From positions 1-26,310 of IMG/VR virus record IMGVR_UViG_3300010153_000092: a DNA stretch of 26,310 bases; one strand, 5' to 3'. The translations under genes and the position numbers were made by a program. Under the pieces are notes generated by a model. That model did no database searches. It was given only the letters and a program-made list of their open reading frames with translations, and had not been told where the DNA came from. Shown here one piece after another: positions 18,401 through 24,812 of the stretch. Source of the DNA: a virus. Position 1 is the stretch's first letter, and each line of letters starts with the position of its first letter.

Positions 18401-19218
18401 GAGAATTATCTGTGGATAGTTCTATTGACTTAGATACTACCTACCAGGAGAAAGAATTCAACTCCATGACCGGATTGACCAATATTTTAGCTACAAGGGG
18501 TGCCGGCTTTGCACAGACGGTGGAGACTGGGGTAATAAGTTCTTTTCCGAACCAACTCAAGAACATGATCTTATTAACATCGACCAATGAAGATGTAACT
18601 TTGGGAACATACCCAGTTCAGTTTTCACCTTGCCGCCCTTATTTGGAGGATAAAGACTCAGCGATATTAGAACAGTTAGTGAGCTATTATAGTTCAGATG
18701 ACCCACCTCCTCCATTTCCTCAAACTAAGGATCCTATGAAAGTTTATGCTAAATTTTTAGCTTTTTGGATGAACTATAAGCAGATTGCACGGATCGAGTA
18801 TTTAGATACTTTTAGTAGCTTGGATGCTGCTAGTATATTTTATAGCGATATACCTCAGTCAGGTAATCCGGAAGTACTGGACAACACCTATTTGAGAAAA
18901 ACTAAGATGCCGGTCTGGAAGGTCATGGACCCTGATTTTGCGCAAGATGTTATCCAGAGTGGAAAAATATTATTTTGTAGAGTGAGGGTGATGTCTCCGT
19001 TGGACTACAGAGACCTGGTGAGTAGTTTCAAGCAGCCGATCATAGATGTCTTTACCGAGTCCTTCCGCAACAAAGAACCTTTAGAACTTCCTATGTATAA
19101 TAAGTACTTTTTATTAGGAACTCCACAACAAGAACCAGAACCAGAACAAGAACAAGAGCCAAAGCCCAAGCCAAAAGATGAGCCAGGTGCTTTTCTTGGT
19201 GGTCTTGTTGGCTACTAA
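15466..19218 (+). CDS. Large virion-associated protein of unknown function with charged C-terminal tail
   Basis: This 1,250-residue protein belongs to no family I recognise. Residues ~20-60 form a helix with coiled-coil character (DREKNLAIINTTF...LSEANSELANLHLRV). The body is of mixed composition with many Pro, Asp and Tyr residues and no membrane segments or known catalytic motif. Around residues 205-225 lies an acidic, Pro-rich stretch (TGTEEPGDQDEPPVDN). Residues ~1220-1240 are a low-complexity Q/E/P then K/P run, ending with AFLGGLVGY. The start ATG lies two bases after the preceding stop, with GGCGG about 9 bases upstream as a weak ribosome site. It is set between presumed baseplate proteins and followed after 14 bases by another very large gene, so I infer a baseplate or tail-tip structural protein. 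The ORF is secure but the function is not known. Confidence 0.75.
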   Translation: MFLRSIAELNFSSITLETSRNEGDREKNLAIINTTFVQASSNLSEANSELANLHLRVIASYTPSSSQLGDFTCQRFNEYNLFDSQSAEFGNDNPPEEMVNFLQNEIAQKAGVSFLKQAGPFSPFSTDRSIIPRMFRDRVSSAGTPGGITLYDDLLVNLMPRSANVVPGMSGGPLSERGISSTRVRTTNPIRSTQTSLSQEEIESGVFTGTEEPGDQDEPPVDNSLQLLDRVSLLPIVIDLSSVSSLIKDNLTFYMFVYDSNFAPQEELFELPEISLNTGMSQCISATVRGNQTVWKPISISRPYLGLGKRLPGGEYLDATAATAPNANIFQHIDLSPSDNVVIRLASVFDRVYDQLARTILDEKPEIRKIISKDNYLSELWISKDSDENHRFSFAFDLESYLIANSYFPFLYRSQNLSRQIINQTGFMAGSEPSKTLSMRVLRRFVSEDSTMPVNQLTTSGHLVEKGPNIPFPEKVIDSVGEIPNLYLDQQNDGSTPNKIIFYEGKDSFGIEGEYTFRDAQISGDFIYGADFTVYDAAPIFMRNLVTYLMQLRSGVEEVFNTIVNSVPTTEGYQGGVVKDGRNLYNPETLALNVPLRQIVGAINGQQVNFYDYLIETIRQYQVVINDLAPLTTGGLLDEFYSAAFSLNRGLIDPLTIKDVQKLIDLGIQMLFRKLTEIFPNDPLGRGLDISETSPLERRGFCQRKFPVLRGRHFFGETYKKGKNLGYGYDFIFTKEPDMGQRSGITRISFPEYEARVNQEFVKYFQSAEDPDEIRTALLPQGPYRNPGYAYFTSKTIRTPMTDDILQTTAGAAPGTPISNYDLDRYGRLFCDIVDLNHRIHNRQHNPTITPGRRLRASANEELFNSVIKVLEEQYAVEIKTEDILPQYNPPRVSTGKYEPTVKDKEKVGTLIIQNGPLAIPTLVGGANNIDPTTLTYFSNVETGLSNTALDKQKGYTDEKISTKRKNQIPIKLPFAIFGELSVDSSIDLDTTYQEKEFNSMTGLTNILATRGAGFAQTVETGVISSFPNQLKNMILLTSTNEDVTLGTYPVQFSPCRPYLEDKDSAILEQLVSYYSSDDPPPPFPQTKDPMKVYAKFLAFWMNYKQIARIEYLDTFSSLDAASIFYSDIPQSGNPEVLDNTYLRKTKMPVWKVMDPDFAQDVIQSGKILFCRVRVMSPLDYRDLVSSFKQPIIDVFTESFRNKEPLELPMYNKYFLLGTPQQEPEPEQEQEPKPKPKDEPGAFLGGLVGY
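19128..19178 (+). repeat. Short low-complexity repeat encoding a Q/E/P and K/P tail
   Basis: Near-tandem hexamers of the CAAGAA / CCAGAA / CCAAAG type encode the EPEPEQEQEPKPKPK tract at the end of the 1,250-residue protein. Six-base units keep the frame, so the tract can grow or shrink without breaking the protein. The charge switches from acidic to basic within about 15 residues. Confidence 0.7.
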
Positions 19219-19224
19219 GGAAGG
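19217..19224 (+). promoter_or_regulatory. Strong ribosome binding site for the 1,121-residue gene
   Basis: AAGGAAGG begins within the stop codon of the preceding gene and lies 8 bases before the ATG at 19233. It is the best Shine-Dalgarno match of the large-gene block and fixes the start. Confidence 0.7.
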
Positions 19225-19232
19225 CGTGAAAA

Positions 19233-22200
19233 ATGACACTTACACGAAAAATTAAACTCAAAGCACCTGGCGGGGGATCTGGACCTTTTAAGAGGTTTTA
19301 CGAGGATTCTTCTATGACTAATCCCGTTGTACAGGATAGGAGCCTTCATATAACCCCTGAGGGTTCGAACCATCGAATACAATATTCACTAGGAGGATGG
19401 TCTACACCAGACGATGATCAAGATCCGGGAGTTCCCCTCTCAAGACAAGATGCCACAGAGGAGCAAAAATTACAATGGATAAATGCATATGCTCAGCCAT
19501 CCATTTACGGTGAGTCCGATCGGCAGCACTCACAAACCTCATACATTTCCCAGGCTTCAGGGTCGCAAACTTATAATAGCTTGCCACGACTTCTATCTCA
19601 GCTACGAGAAAGAAGTATTACTCGGGTCCTTCTGTCCGAGAATGTTAGAGATTATTTAAGAATGGTATCTATCGATACGGCGACCTATAACCCTGAAACT
19701 GAACAAACTACTGTATCTGTAAGTTCTTTTTATCAAGATTTGTTCCGTACTGCTCCTGATGGTGTTGTTATGCGTCATACAATGGAAATAATTCAAAAAG
19801 TTCGAGTGGGTGGCGAGAGCATCGCTCCCATATATATGCCGGAATATCTTTATCAGGCGAAGAGAAAGATCCTGTCAATGATAGAGCAAACCACCGAGGG
19901 ACAGCCTCTTACTAAAATGGTTGCGCTGTTCGCCTTAAGCCCCCGCTACACTGCTGAAGACCGTGGCAGCGCCCTCAGCGCTATTGTGCTACTCGACGAC
20001 CCATCTTGGAAAACCTGGTTAGCTACTGGCGGAGATGTAACAACTGAAGAAGTGAACCTCATTTGGTCCAGGACCAAATTGGCCGCTGCGTTCTGGCCCC
20101 GCATACCTGTGTGGATGGACGAATCTCTCGAAGCAGCCCGGGCCCAAGCCTGGGAACTACGAGGCGAACTCCCTGAGATAGAAAGATTACAAGAAATAGA
20201 TATTTCAAGCATTGCTGATTCTTTGGACTACCTTGTTCCTAAATTATTTATTTCGCCTGCACAACTTGGACAACAAAAGCTGCAAAATATGCAGGACAGC
20301 CGCATAGCATTATTTAATGCAATCCGCAATTTGATAGGAAAAGAAGAATTAGTTAGGCTGGTTTTCCAAGGTCAGTCGGTCTCTTCCTGTCCCTATGGTT
20401 CTTTTGATGTACAGATTTCTACTCCTTTTGTAACCAGGAAGGAGATATACCCACTCTTAGAACTCGGTAACGGAGTAGTTCAGCGGTCCACGGGAGCAAA
20501 AATAGACCCTCAGTATCTTCTATATAACAAGCATTATGAAGAAGCTATAAGCGGTTCTTTTGTAACCGAAGGTATACTGCCTAATTTTTATATATATAAT
20601 CTTTATGCCTCCTCATATCGGGATGACCGAGGTCTTAGGAAGACCGATGCCTGGGAGGGGTCAAGGTCATCGAACCACCAAATAGAGGGACACTACCAGG
20701 ATCAGCTTTCACTAGGTGGTATTATTTCCGAAACGGATTTACCTACATCTGGTCAAGGATCTGGTGATTATCTACATACCTACTCCAGAGAAGTAAGCAG
20801 CCCTGCATTATCAGATCGAAGAAAGTCTTTTTTAGAGGCAGCAAGTAAATCTTTGATATTTCCGGCAACCGACGGAAATATGTTATGGAACCTTAGAGGT
20901 GAACACACAGGGCTGCCAATGCACATTGAAACTAGTTTCACGCCGGAAAACATTGGACCCGTGGGTGAGGTTATAAAAAACAGTGGTGTAAGTACTACAT
21001 TGCTGGAGTCGCTTCGAACTCAAGAGCCAATTTCTGATATAAAATATGATACGAGTACCGATCTTGTCATGGGTGTGTTGTTTGGGACCCCAGAGAGTAA
21101 ATATGTGAGCCATGTCCCATTCGGGGAAAGGTCCTATAACACTTATGACATCTTCCGGTCTCTAGACTTCGGCAAAAGCGGGGAGACTATTACATCCCTC
21201 GTGGTGACCGAAAAGGGGCTTGAACCCGTTACTGGAATGGGATTAACTAACGATCAAGTTAGCGAGGTGGACAGAGCCAAACGCCAAATTAGGTCTCTAT
21301 TGCCGTGGCAAACACCAGATTATCCTGACTTACTTCGTTCTGGCACATCTTTGTCTTCCGAGGCTTTAGGGTATGTTTTGCGTAAATATGACACAGACGG
21401 GAATATCCTTCAGGAAATAATGTTTGGGAACACGGGAGACCTACAAGTCCTCTCCTATATTGATACACAAGTCAAATACAATACAAATTATACTTATGAA
21501 CTCAATGAGTTCCGGATGGTTTATGTTCCTCGTTATGATTTATTTATGGCAGATGCAATCCTACCTCAAATTCTCTCAACATATCCTGACTATCCTTCTA
21601 TCGTTGCAAACCAAGCAAACCTCGCAGACTCCGATATGAATCCGTATTATGATATTTATACTTCAGAAAAATCAGAAGGTCTTATTGTAGAGGTTCCTAT
21701 TTATGGGTCTGCTTATGATGTCCCGAATTTTGAGGATGTAGCGGGTTCGGTAGAATATCCCACTGCAAAGATAATGGATTATCCTCCTACTACGCCTGAG
21801 ATGCAGATTCTCCCCTTGTTGTCGAACTATAGGCAGATAAAAATAAACATACAACAAAACACAGGAGATTATATTGGAAAGAGTTCCTTGGATGTGGTCT
21901 CTTTGCCAGAGACCCTAGTCAGGCATACAGAACTTTATGACTACCAATCTCAGTTTGAGTATTATATTCTTAAGCCAGGGAAGTTGGGGTTTAGGAATGA
22001 TGGGATTGATGAAGTTGCTACCGCTCGCCTCTATAGAACAAAGAATATTATCAATAATGTCTCAGAGTATTCCGAACTTTATAGATCTTTTGGGATCGAT
22101 GGCAGCGAAACTTTGACTATGACTATTGACCCTGCTCTCTCATCAGAAAATAGTGTTTTGTCGCTGGACATTGTTGATACCATCGAGCCCAATGAGTATT

Positions 22201-22598
22201 ATTACTACACTTGTGTGGTTGAAGATGTTCATGGAAACCCTTCTAATCCTTCCCCTATTTATAGAGTGCGGCTTGTATACGAAAAAGGTCTTTACATTCC
22301 AGAAATAGAAGTATATAATTTTACTCCAATAAATAACCAAAGACCAACGAGGAAATTCGCCCGGTTTATGCAAATACAGGCATCTGATATTCAAACATTT
22401 CCTTTTGTCGATATTGATGAAAATGGTGCTTCAGTGGGCACAAAGAACCTCGCTGAGCGAACCGACTCAGGAATCATCGGTCAAGAGTTCATAGTCAGAT
22501 TGACTTCTAAAGATACGGGGCGCAAATTTGATGTTAAACTTTCTTTTAACGAAAAACTTACTGAAAAATTCATAGAAAGTGATGACCCCGATGAATAA
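19233..22598 (+). CDS. Large virion-associated protein with FN3-like segments
   Basis: This 1,121-residue protein starts at an ATG with a strong ribosome site. The N-terminus is basic (MTLTRKIKLKAPGGG). Residues ~110-380 are mainly helical and include a Trp- and Ala-rich part (~230-310) encoded by unusually GC-rich DNA. Later regions are beta-rich. Residues ~705-765 and ~930-1016 look fibronectin-III-like: the first has GYVLRKYD...Y.D..V.Y.TNYTYEL, the second has L-D-I-V-D-T-I-E-P-N-E-Y-Y-Y-Y-T-C, then DVHGNPSNPS and Y-R-V-R-L-V. The C-terminus has a TGRKFDVKLSF segment and ends acidic. No enzyme motif or membrane segment was seen. FN3-like domains are common spacers in phage tail-tip and baseplate proteins, so a peripheral baseplate role fits, but it is inferred. 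It is the last gene before the 70-base gap with the palindrome. Confidence 0.75.
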   Translation: MTLTRKIKLKAPGGGSGPFKRFYEDSSMTNPVVQDRSLHITPEGSNHRIQYSLGGWSTPDDDQDPGVPLSRQDATEEQKLQWINAYAQPSIYGESDRQHSQTSYISQASGSQTYNSLPRLLSQLRERSITRVLLSENVRDYLRMVSIDTATYNPETEQTTVSVSSFYQDLFRTAPDGVVMRHTMEIIQKVRVGGESIAPIYMPEYLYQAKRKILSMIEQTTEGQPLTKMVALFALSPRYTAEDRGSALSAIVLLDDPSWKTWLATGGDVTTEEVNLIWSRTKLAAAFWPRIPVWMDESLEAARAQAWELRGELPEIERLQEIDISSIADSLDYLVPKLFISPAQLGQQKLQNMQDSRIALFNAIRNLIGKEELVRLVFQGQSVSSCPYGSFDVQISTPFVTRKEIYPLLELGNGVVQRSTGAKIDPQYLLYNKHYEEAISGSFVTEGILPNFYIYNLYASSYRDDRGLRKTDAWEGSRSSNHQIEGHYQDQLSLGGIISETDLPTSGQGSGDYLHTYSREVSSPALSDRRKSFLEAASKSLIFPATDGNMLWNLRGEHTGLPMHIETSFTPENIGPVGEVIKNSGVSTTLLESLRTQEPISDIKYDTSTDLVMGVLFGTPESKYVSHVPFGERSYNTYDIFRSLDFGKSGETITSLVVTEKGLEPVTGMGLTNDQVSEVDRAKRQIRSLLPWQTPDYPDLLRSGTSLSSEALGYVLRKYDTDGNILQEIMFGNTGDLQVLSYIDTQVKYNTNYTYELNEFRMVYVPRYDLFMADAILPQILSTYPDYPSIVANQANLADSDMNPYYDIYTSEKSEGLIVEVPIYGSAYDVPNFEDVAGSVEYPTAKIMDYPPTTPEMQILPLLSNYRQIKINIQQNTGDYIGKSSLDVVSLPETLVRHTELYDYQSQFEYYILKPGKLGFRNDGIDEVATARLYRTKNIINNVSEYSELYRSFGIDGSETLTMTIDPALSSENSVLSLDIVDTIEPNEYYYYTCVVEDVHGNPSNPSPIYRVRLVYEKGLYIPEIEVYNFTPINNQRPTRKFARFMQIQASDIQTFPFVDIDENGASVGTKNLAERTDSGIIGQEFIVRLTSKDTGRKFDVKLSFNEKLTEKFIESDDPDE
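19920..20165 (+). other. GC-rich patch inside the 1,121-residue gene
   Basis: Hand counting of 19921-20160 gives about 57% G+C (137 of 240). Of single 60-base lines nearby, the one ending at 19920 gives about 48% and 20221-20280 about 38%. It encodes residues ~230-310 (ALSPRYTAEDRG...FWPRIPVWMDE...AWELRGELPE), rich in Trp, Ala and Leu and probably helical. Codons such as GCC, CTC, AGC and CCC are more frequent here than nearby. The frame is intact throughout. Confidence 0.6.
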
Positions 22599-22634
22599 GA
22601 AAACCAATTTTGATAAAAGGATACTACTTAATAA

Positions 22635-22652
22635 GAACTAATCGATTAGTTC
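22635..22652. promoter_or_regulatory. Perfect 18-base palindrome in the widest intergenic gap
   Basis: GAACTAATCGATTAGTTC is identical to its reverse complement. It lies in the 70-base gap at 22599-22668, the only sizeable gap in the window, and ends 4 bases before the ribosome site of the next gene. In RNA it could fold as a 7-base stem with a TCGA loop; as DNA it could be a symmetric operator-type site. No T-run follows, so it is not a standard rho-independent terminator. Palindrome: seen. Function: inference. Confidence 0.6.
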
Positions 22653-22656
22653 GTAA

Positions 22657-22662
22657 AGAGGA
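22657..22662 (+). promoter_or_regulatory. Ribosome binding site after the palindrome
   Basis: AGAGGA sits 6 bases before the ATG at 22669 and supports that start. Its closeness to the potential hairpin at 22635-22652 means folding could influence ribosome access. Confidence 0.7.
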
Positions 22663-22668
22663 AAAGTT

Positions 22669-23712
22669 ATGGGATTTTTAGACAATAGCGGTGATATACT
22701 TCTAGACGCCGTACTTACAGATGCGGGACGAAAGAGACTAGCTGCCGGTGACGGAAGTTTTAGAATATCTAAGTTTGCTCTAGGCGATGATGAGATTAAT
22801 TACTCATTGTATACTCCCGTTACTTCGTCTGGTTACCAGGATTTGAGAATTTTGCAATTGCCTGTTTTAGAGGCTTTTACTAACAATACAAGTGTTCTGA
22901 AGAATAAGTTATTGACTTATGCTGACAATAGCCTCTTGTATCTTCCGGTGATCATGCTGAACAACAACGGTCTCGTGGGGAATGTAACAGCTACGGGAGC
23001 CACACCAGCATTTTCTGGTTATTATGCCTCTGTAGATGCCACGACCGTTACTGAAACGACTATTGGTAATGATGGGCGCTCACCTGGCTTTTTGTTTATC
23101 GATGATGCCTCTGCTGCTCTGCCAAAAAATGGTTCCATGGTATTCGACCAGGGATTAGATACTACAGAATTATCTCTAAATTATCTATCAAGTAATCAAA
23201 GAAATCTTGTTGAGACGCAATATATTATTGAGGCTGACAACCGCCTGCTCCAGTTGAGAACTACTTCGGGTGATCACTCGATTGCTACACCTACTTTTGT
23301 GGATGATGATAGTGTCGCCAGTTATTATTTCTCTCTAAACTCAAATCCAGGTTATTTTGGTGCCCAGCCTGACGGCGCTGGACCCACAGAACAAGGCGGC
23401 GCACCAGGATTTGACTATACTATCACTGATCCAGGTGGGGTCAATGCTTCGTCTTTGGGTAAGGTTATCGGCGGCGACGGAACCACTACAGGTCGCTTAG
23501 GTACTCGACTTGTGTTCGGTCTGCGAGCCACACTAGACCTTCAGACTTCTACCACGCTGTTTACCCAGTTGGGCGGTGAGATGTCTGTAACTATTGATGG
23601 TACGCCTAAGACATTTTATTATGTTGATACGGTCGTTAGAGTAACCGGATTTACGACTGGGTATCGCACTGATGTCCCCGTAAGACTACTGAAGTGGAAA
23701 ATCACTCCATAA
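22669..23712 (+). CDS. Phage structural protein, possible tail-fibre/baseplate adaptor (P2 gpH N-terminus-like)
   Basis: This 347-residue protein begins MGFLDNSGDILLDAVLTDAG. Residues ~13-45 carry the pattern L-T-D-A-G-R-K-R-L-A-A-G...F-R-I-S-K-F-A-L-G-D-D, which resembles the LT.AG...LA.A......I..MAVGDG opening of P2 gpH and related tail-fibre attachment proteins (Phage_tail_fib/DUF3751 type). The rest is beta-rich and low in Cys, with Gly/Pro/Asp-rich turns around residues 230-270 and no enzyme motif. I recall closely similar N-termini from unnamed marine myovirus proteins. It follows the 70-base palindrome gap, has a good ribosome site, and leads a set of three similar-sized genes. A structural role is likely; the H-like relation is by eye. 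Confidence refers to a phage structural CDS. Confidence 0.75.
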   Translation: MGFLDNSGDILLDAVLTDAGRKRLAAGDGSFRISKFALGDDEINYSLYTPVTSSGYQDLRILQLPVLEAFTNNTSVLKNKLLTYADNSLLYLPVIMLNNNGLVGNVTATGATPAFSGYYASVDATTVTETTIGNDGRSPGFLFIDDASAALPKNGSMVFDQGLDTTELSLNYLSSNQRNLVETQYIIEADNRLLQLRTTSGDHSIATPTFVDDDSVASYYFSLNSNPGYFGAQPDGAGPTEQGGAPGFDYTITDPGGVNASSLGKVIGGDGTTTGRLGTRLVFGLRATLDLQTSTTLFTQLGGEMSVTIDGTPKTFYYVDTVVRVTGFTTGYRTDVPVRLLKWKITP

Positions 23713-23713
23713 T

Positions 23714-23718
23714 AAGGA
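23714..23718 (+). promoter_or_regulatory. Ribosome binding site for the 358-residue gene
   Basis: AAGGA lies just after the previous stop codon and 7 bases before the ATG at 23726. It supports that start. Confidence 0.65.
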
Positions 23719-23725
23719 ATAAGAA

Positions 23726-24802
23726 ATGGCTACTAGTTTTAAGACACTACTAAGTACAGATGTAACCCAGAACCGGACAAAGCTCCACGAGGCAATCCCT
23801 CTAACTGGTACAATCCTATCGGGCACCTATGGAACATTTGGTGCGGAAACTAACATTAAGAATTACTCTCATGGAATGTTTCAGTCAGTTTACGATTATC
23901 CTTATCTAAGTTCATCTGCAAATCATATTTTGGATTTGACTGTGGGGTTATCTACCGCTATCCTTCCGGCAGAGGTAGCTTCTGCTGTTCAGCTTAATCA
24001 AAAAAATGATATTTATAATGAAATGGCACAAATTCTATGTGGCTATGATTCGAGTGGAAACATTCAGCGTTTCGATAATCTAGGAGATTTTGGTGGCTCT
24101 ACTGAGGCGCAAAAAATGAATGGTGTTTATTTTGTGAACCTAGCCAGACTTCTAACAAAAGATGAGATTCAAAAAGTATCTGGAGGTGGTTTTTCCCTAA
24201 TTTTTAATGCTGGTAGTGATCTAACTCCCGCTACTATTGGTGACGAATTAGTCACCCTAACAGATTCAAATGCTACAAATGCACTCACTAATTCCCCCGC
24301 AGGCGAATTCAATGTTTTGTATGCTGCTTCCAGTGATGGTTCTCCTACCGCCGCACCTTGTGGACTCTTATTCTATCAAGCCGGCATTGCTGTCATAAGT
24401 TCCTCTGTGTTCCAAGATACCATTGCTGCCGGGAATAGACCAATGAATCCGGCTGCCCAAACCGCCACACAGGTTATGGTCTTGGGTGCCATCAGCGCCA
24501 GCGCAGATGCCTTCCGCCGCCGAACAAGAGATCTTAGTTTTAACAACACTACTGAACTAAACTCTACTATTTACTTCTGCCGAGCAGGATCTAATGAATT
24601 CAATTATAGTAGTAATCCCACTTACCTAAATTCTAGCAAGATTCAAGTAAAGAATGTTGCCAGTGACGACCCGGTTTCCTACATTACTACCGTGGGTCTC
24701 TATGGAGCTAATAATGAAATGTTAGCAGTTGGCAAGTTAAGTGAGCCACTGAAAAAGACTCCTGCTGATGAATTCACACTCAGGGTAAGATTAGACTACT
24801 AA
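23726..24802 (+). CDS. Phage structural protein with gpH-type C-terminal motif
   Basis: This 358-residue protein begins MATSFKTLLSTDVTQNRTKL, then a G-T-I-L-S-G-T-Y-G segment and a SHGMFQSVYDYPYLSSSANH block, a combination I recall from unnamed structural proteins of marine myoviruses. The last ~40 residues read YITTVGLYGANNEMLAVGKL, then SEPLKKTPADEFTLRVRLDY. This parallels the (R)E-(L/V)-G-L-(Y/F)-D...L-I-A-V-A/G-N...E..K segment of P2 gpH-like tail-fibre proteins and the C-terminus of the next gene's product. Ala/Ser/Thr content is high and there are no membrane segments. It begins 13 bases after the preceding stop and ends 10 bases before the next start. Probable role: virion component at the baseplate periphery or fibre attachment site. 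The virion role is inferred from context; the motif relation is by eye. Confidence 0.75.
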   Translation: MATSFKTLLSTDVTQNRTKLHEAIPLTGTILSGTYGTFGAETNIKNYSHGMFQSVYDYPYLSSSANHILDLTVGLSTAILPAEVASAVQLNQKNDIYNEMAQILCGYDSSGNIQRFDNLGDFGGSTEAQKMNGVYFVNLARLLTKDEIQKVSGGGFSLIFNAGSDLTPATIGDELVTLTDSNATNALTNSPAGEFNVLYAASSDGSPTAAPCGLLFYQAGIAVISSSVFQDTIAAGNRPMNPAAQTATQVMVLGAISASADAFRRRTRDLSFNNTTELNSTIYFCRAGSNEFNYSSNPTYLNSSKIQVKNVASDDPVSYITTVGLYGANNEMLAVGKLSEPLKKTPADEFTLRVRLDY

Positions 24803-24808
24803 AGGGGG
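24803..24808 (+). promoter_or_regulatory. G-rich ribosome binding site for the 397-residue gene
   Basis: AGGGGG follows directly on the stop codon of the preceding gene and is 4 bases from the ATG at 24813. The spacing is short but usable, and no better start lies nearby. Confidence 0.5.
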
Positions 24809-24812
24809 TCCC

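Noticed and set aside
22608-22634. TTGATA and TTAATA as a possible sigma-70-type promoter in the 70-base gap
   Set aside because: The spacing between the boxes is about 12 bases instead of about 17, and both are poor matches.
22635-22660. Palindrome as a rho-independent terminator
   Set aside because: The stem is AT-rich and followed by CGTAAAGAGG instead of a run of T, and coding sequence starts at once downstream.
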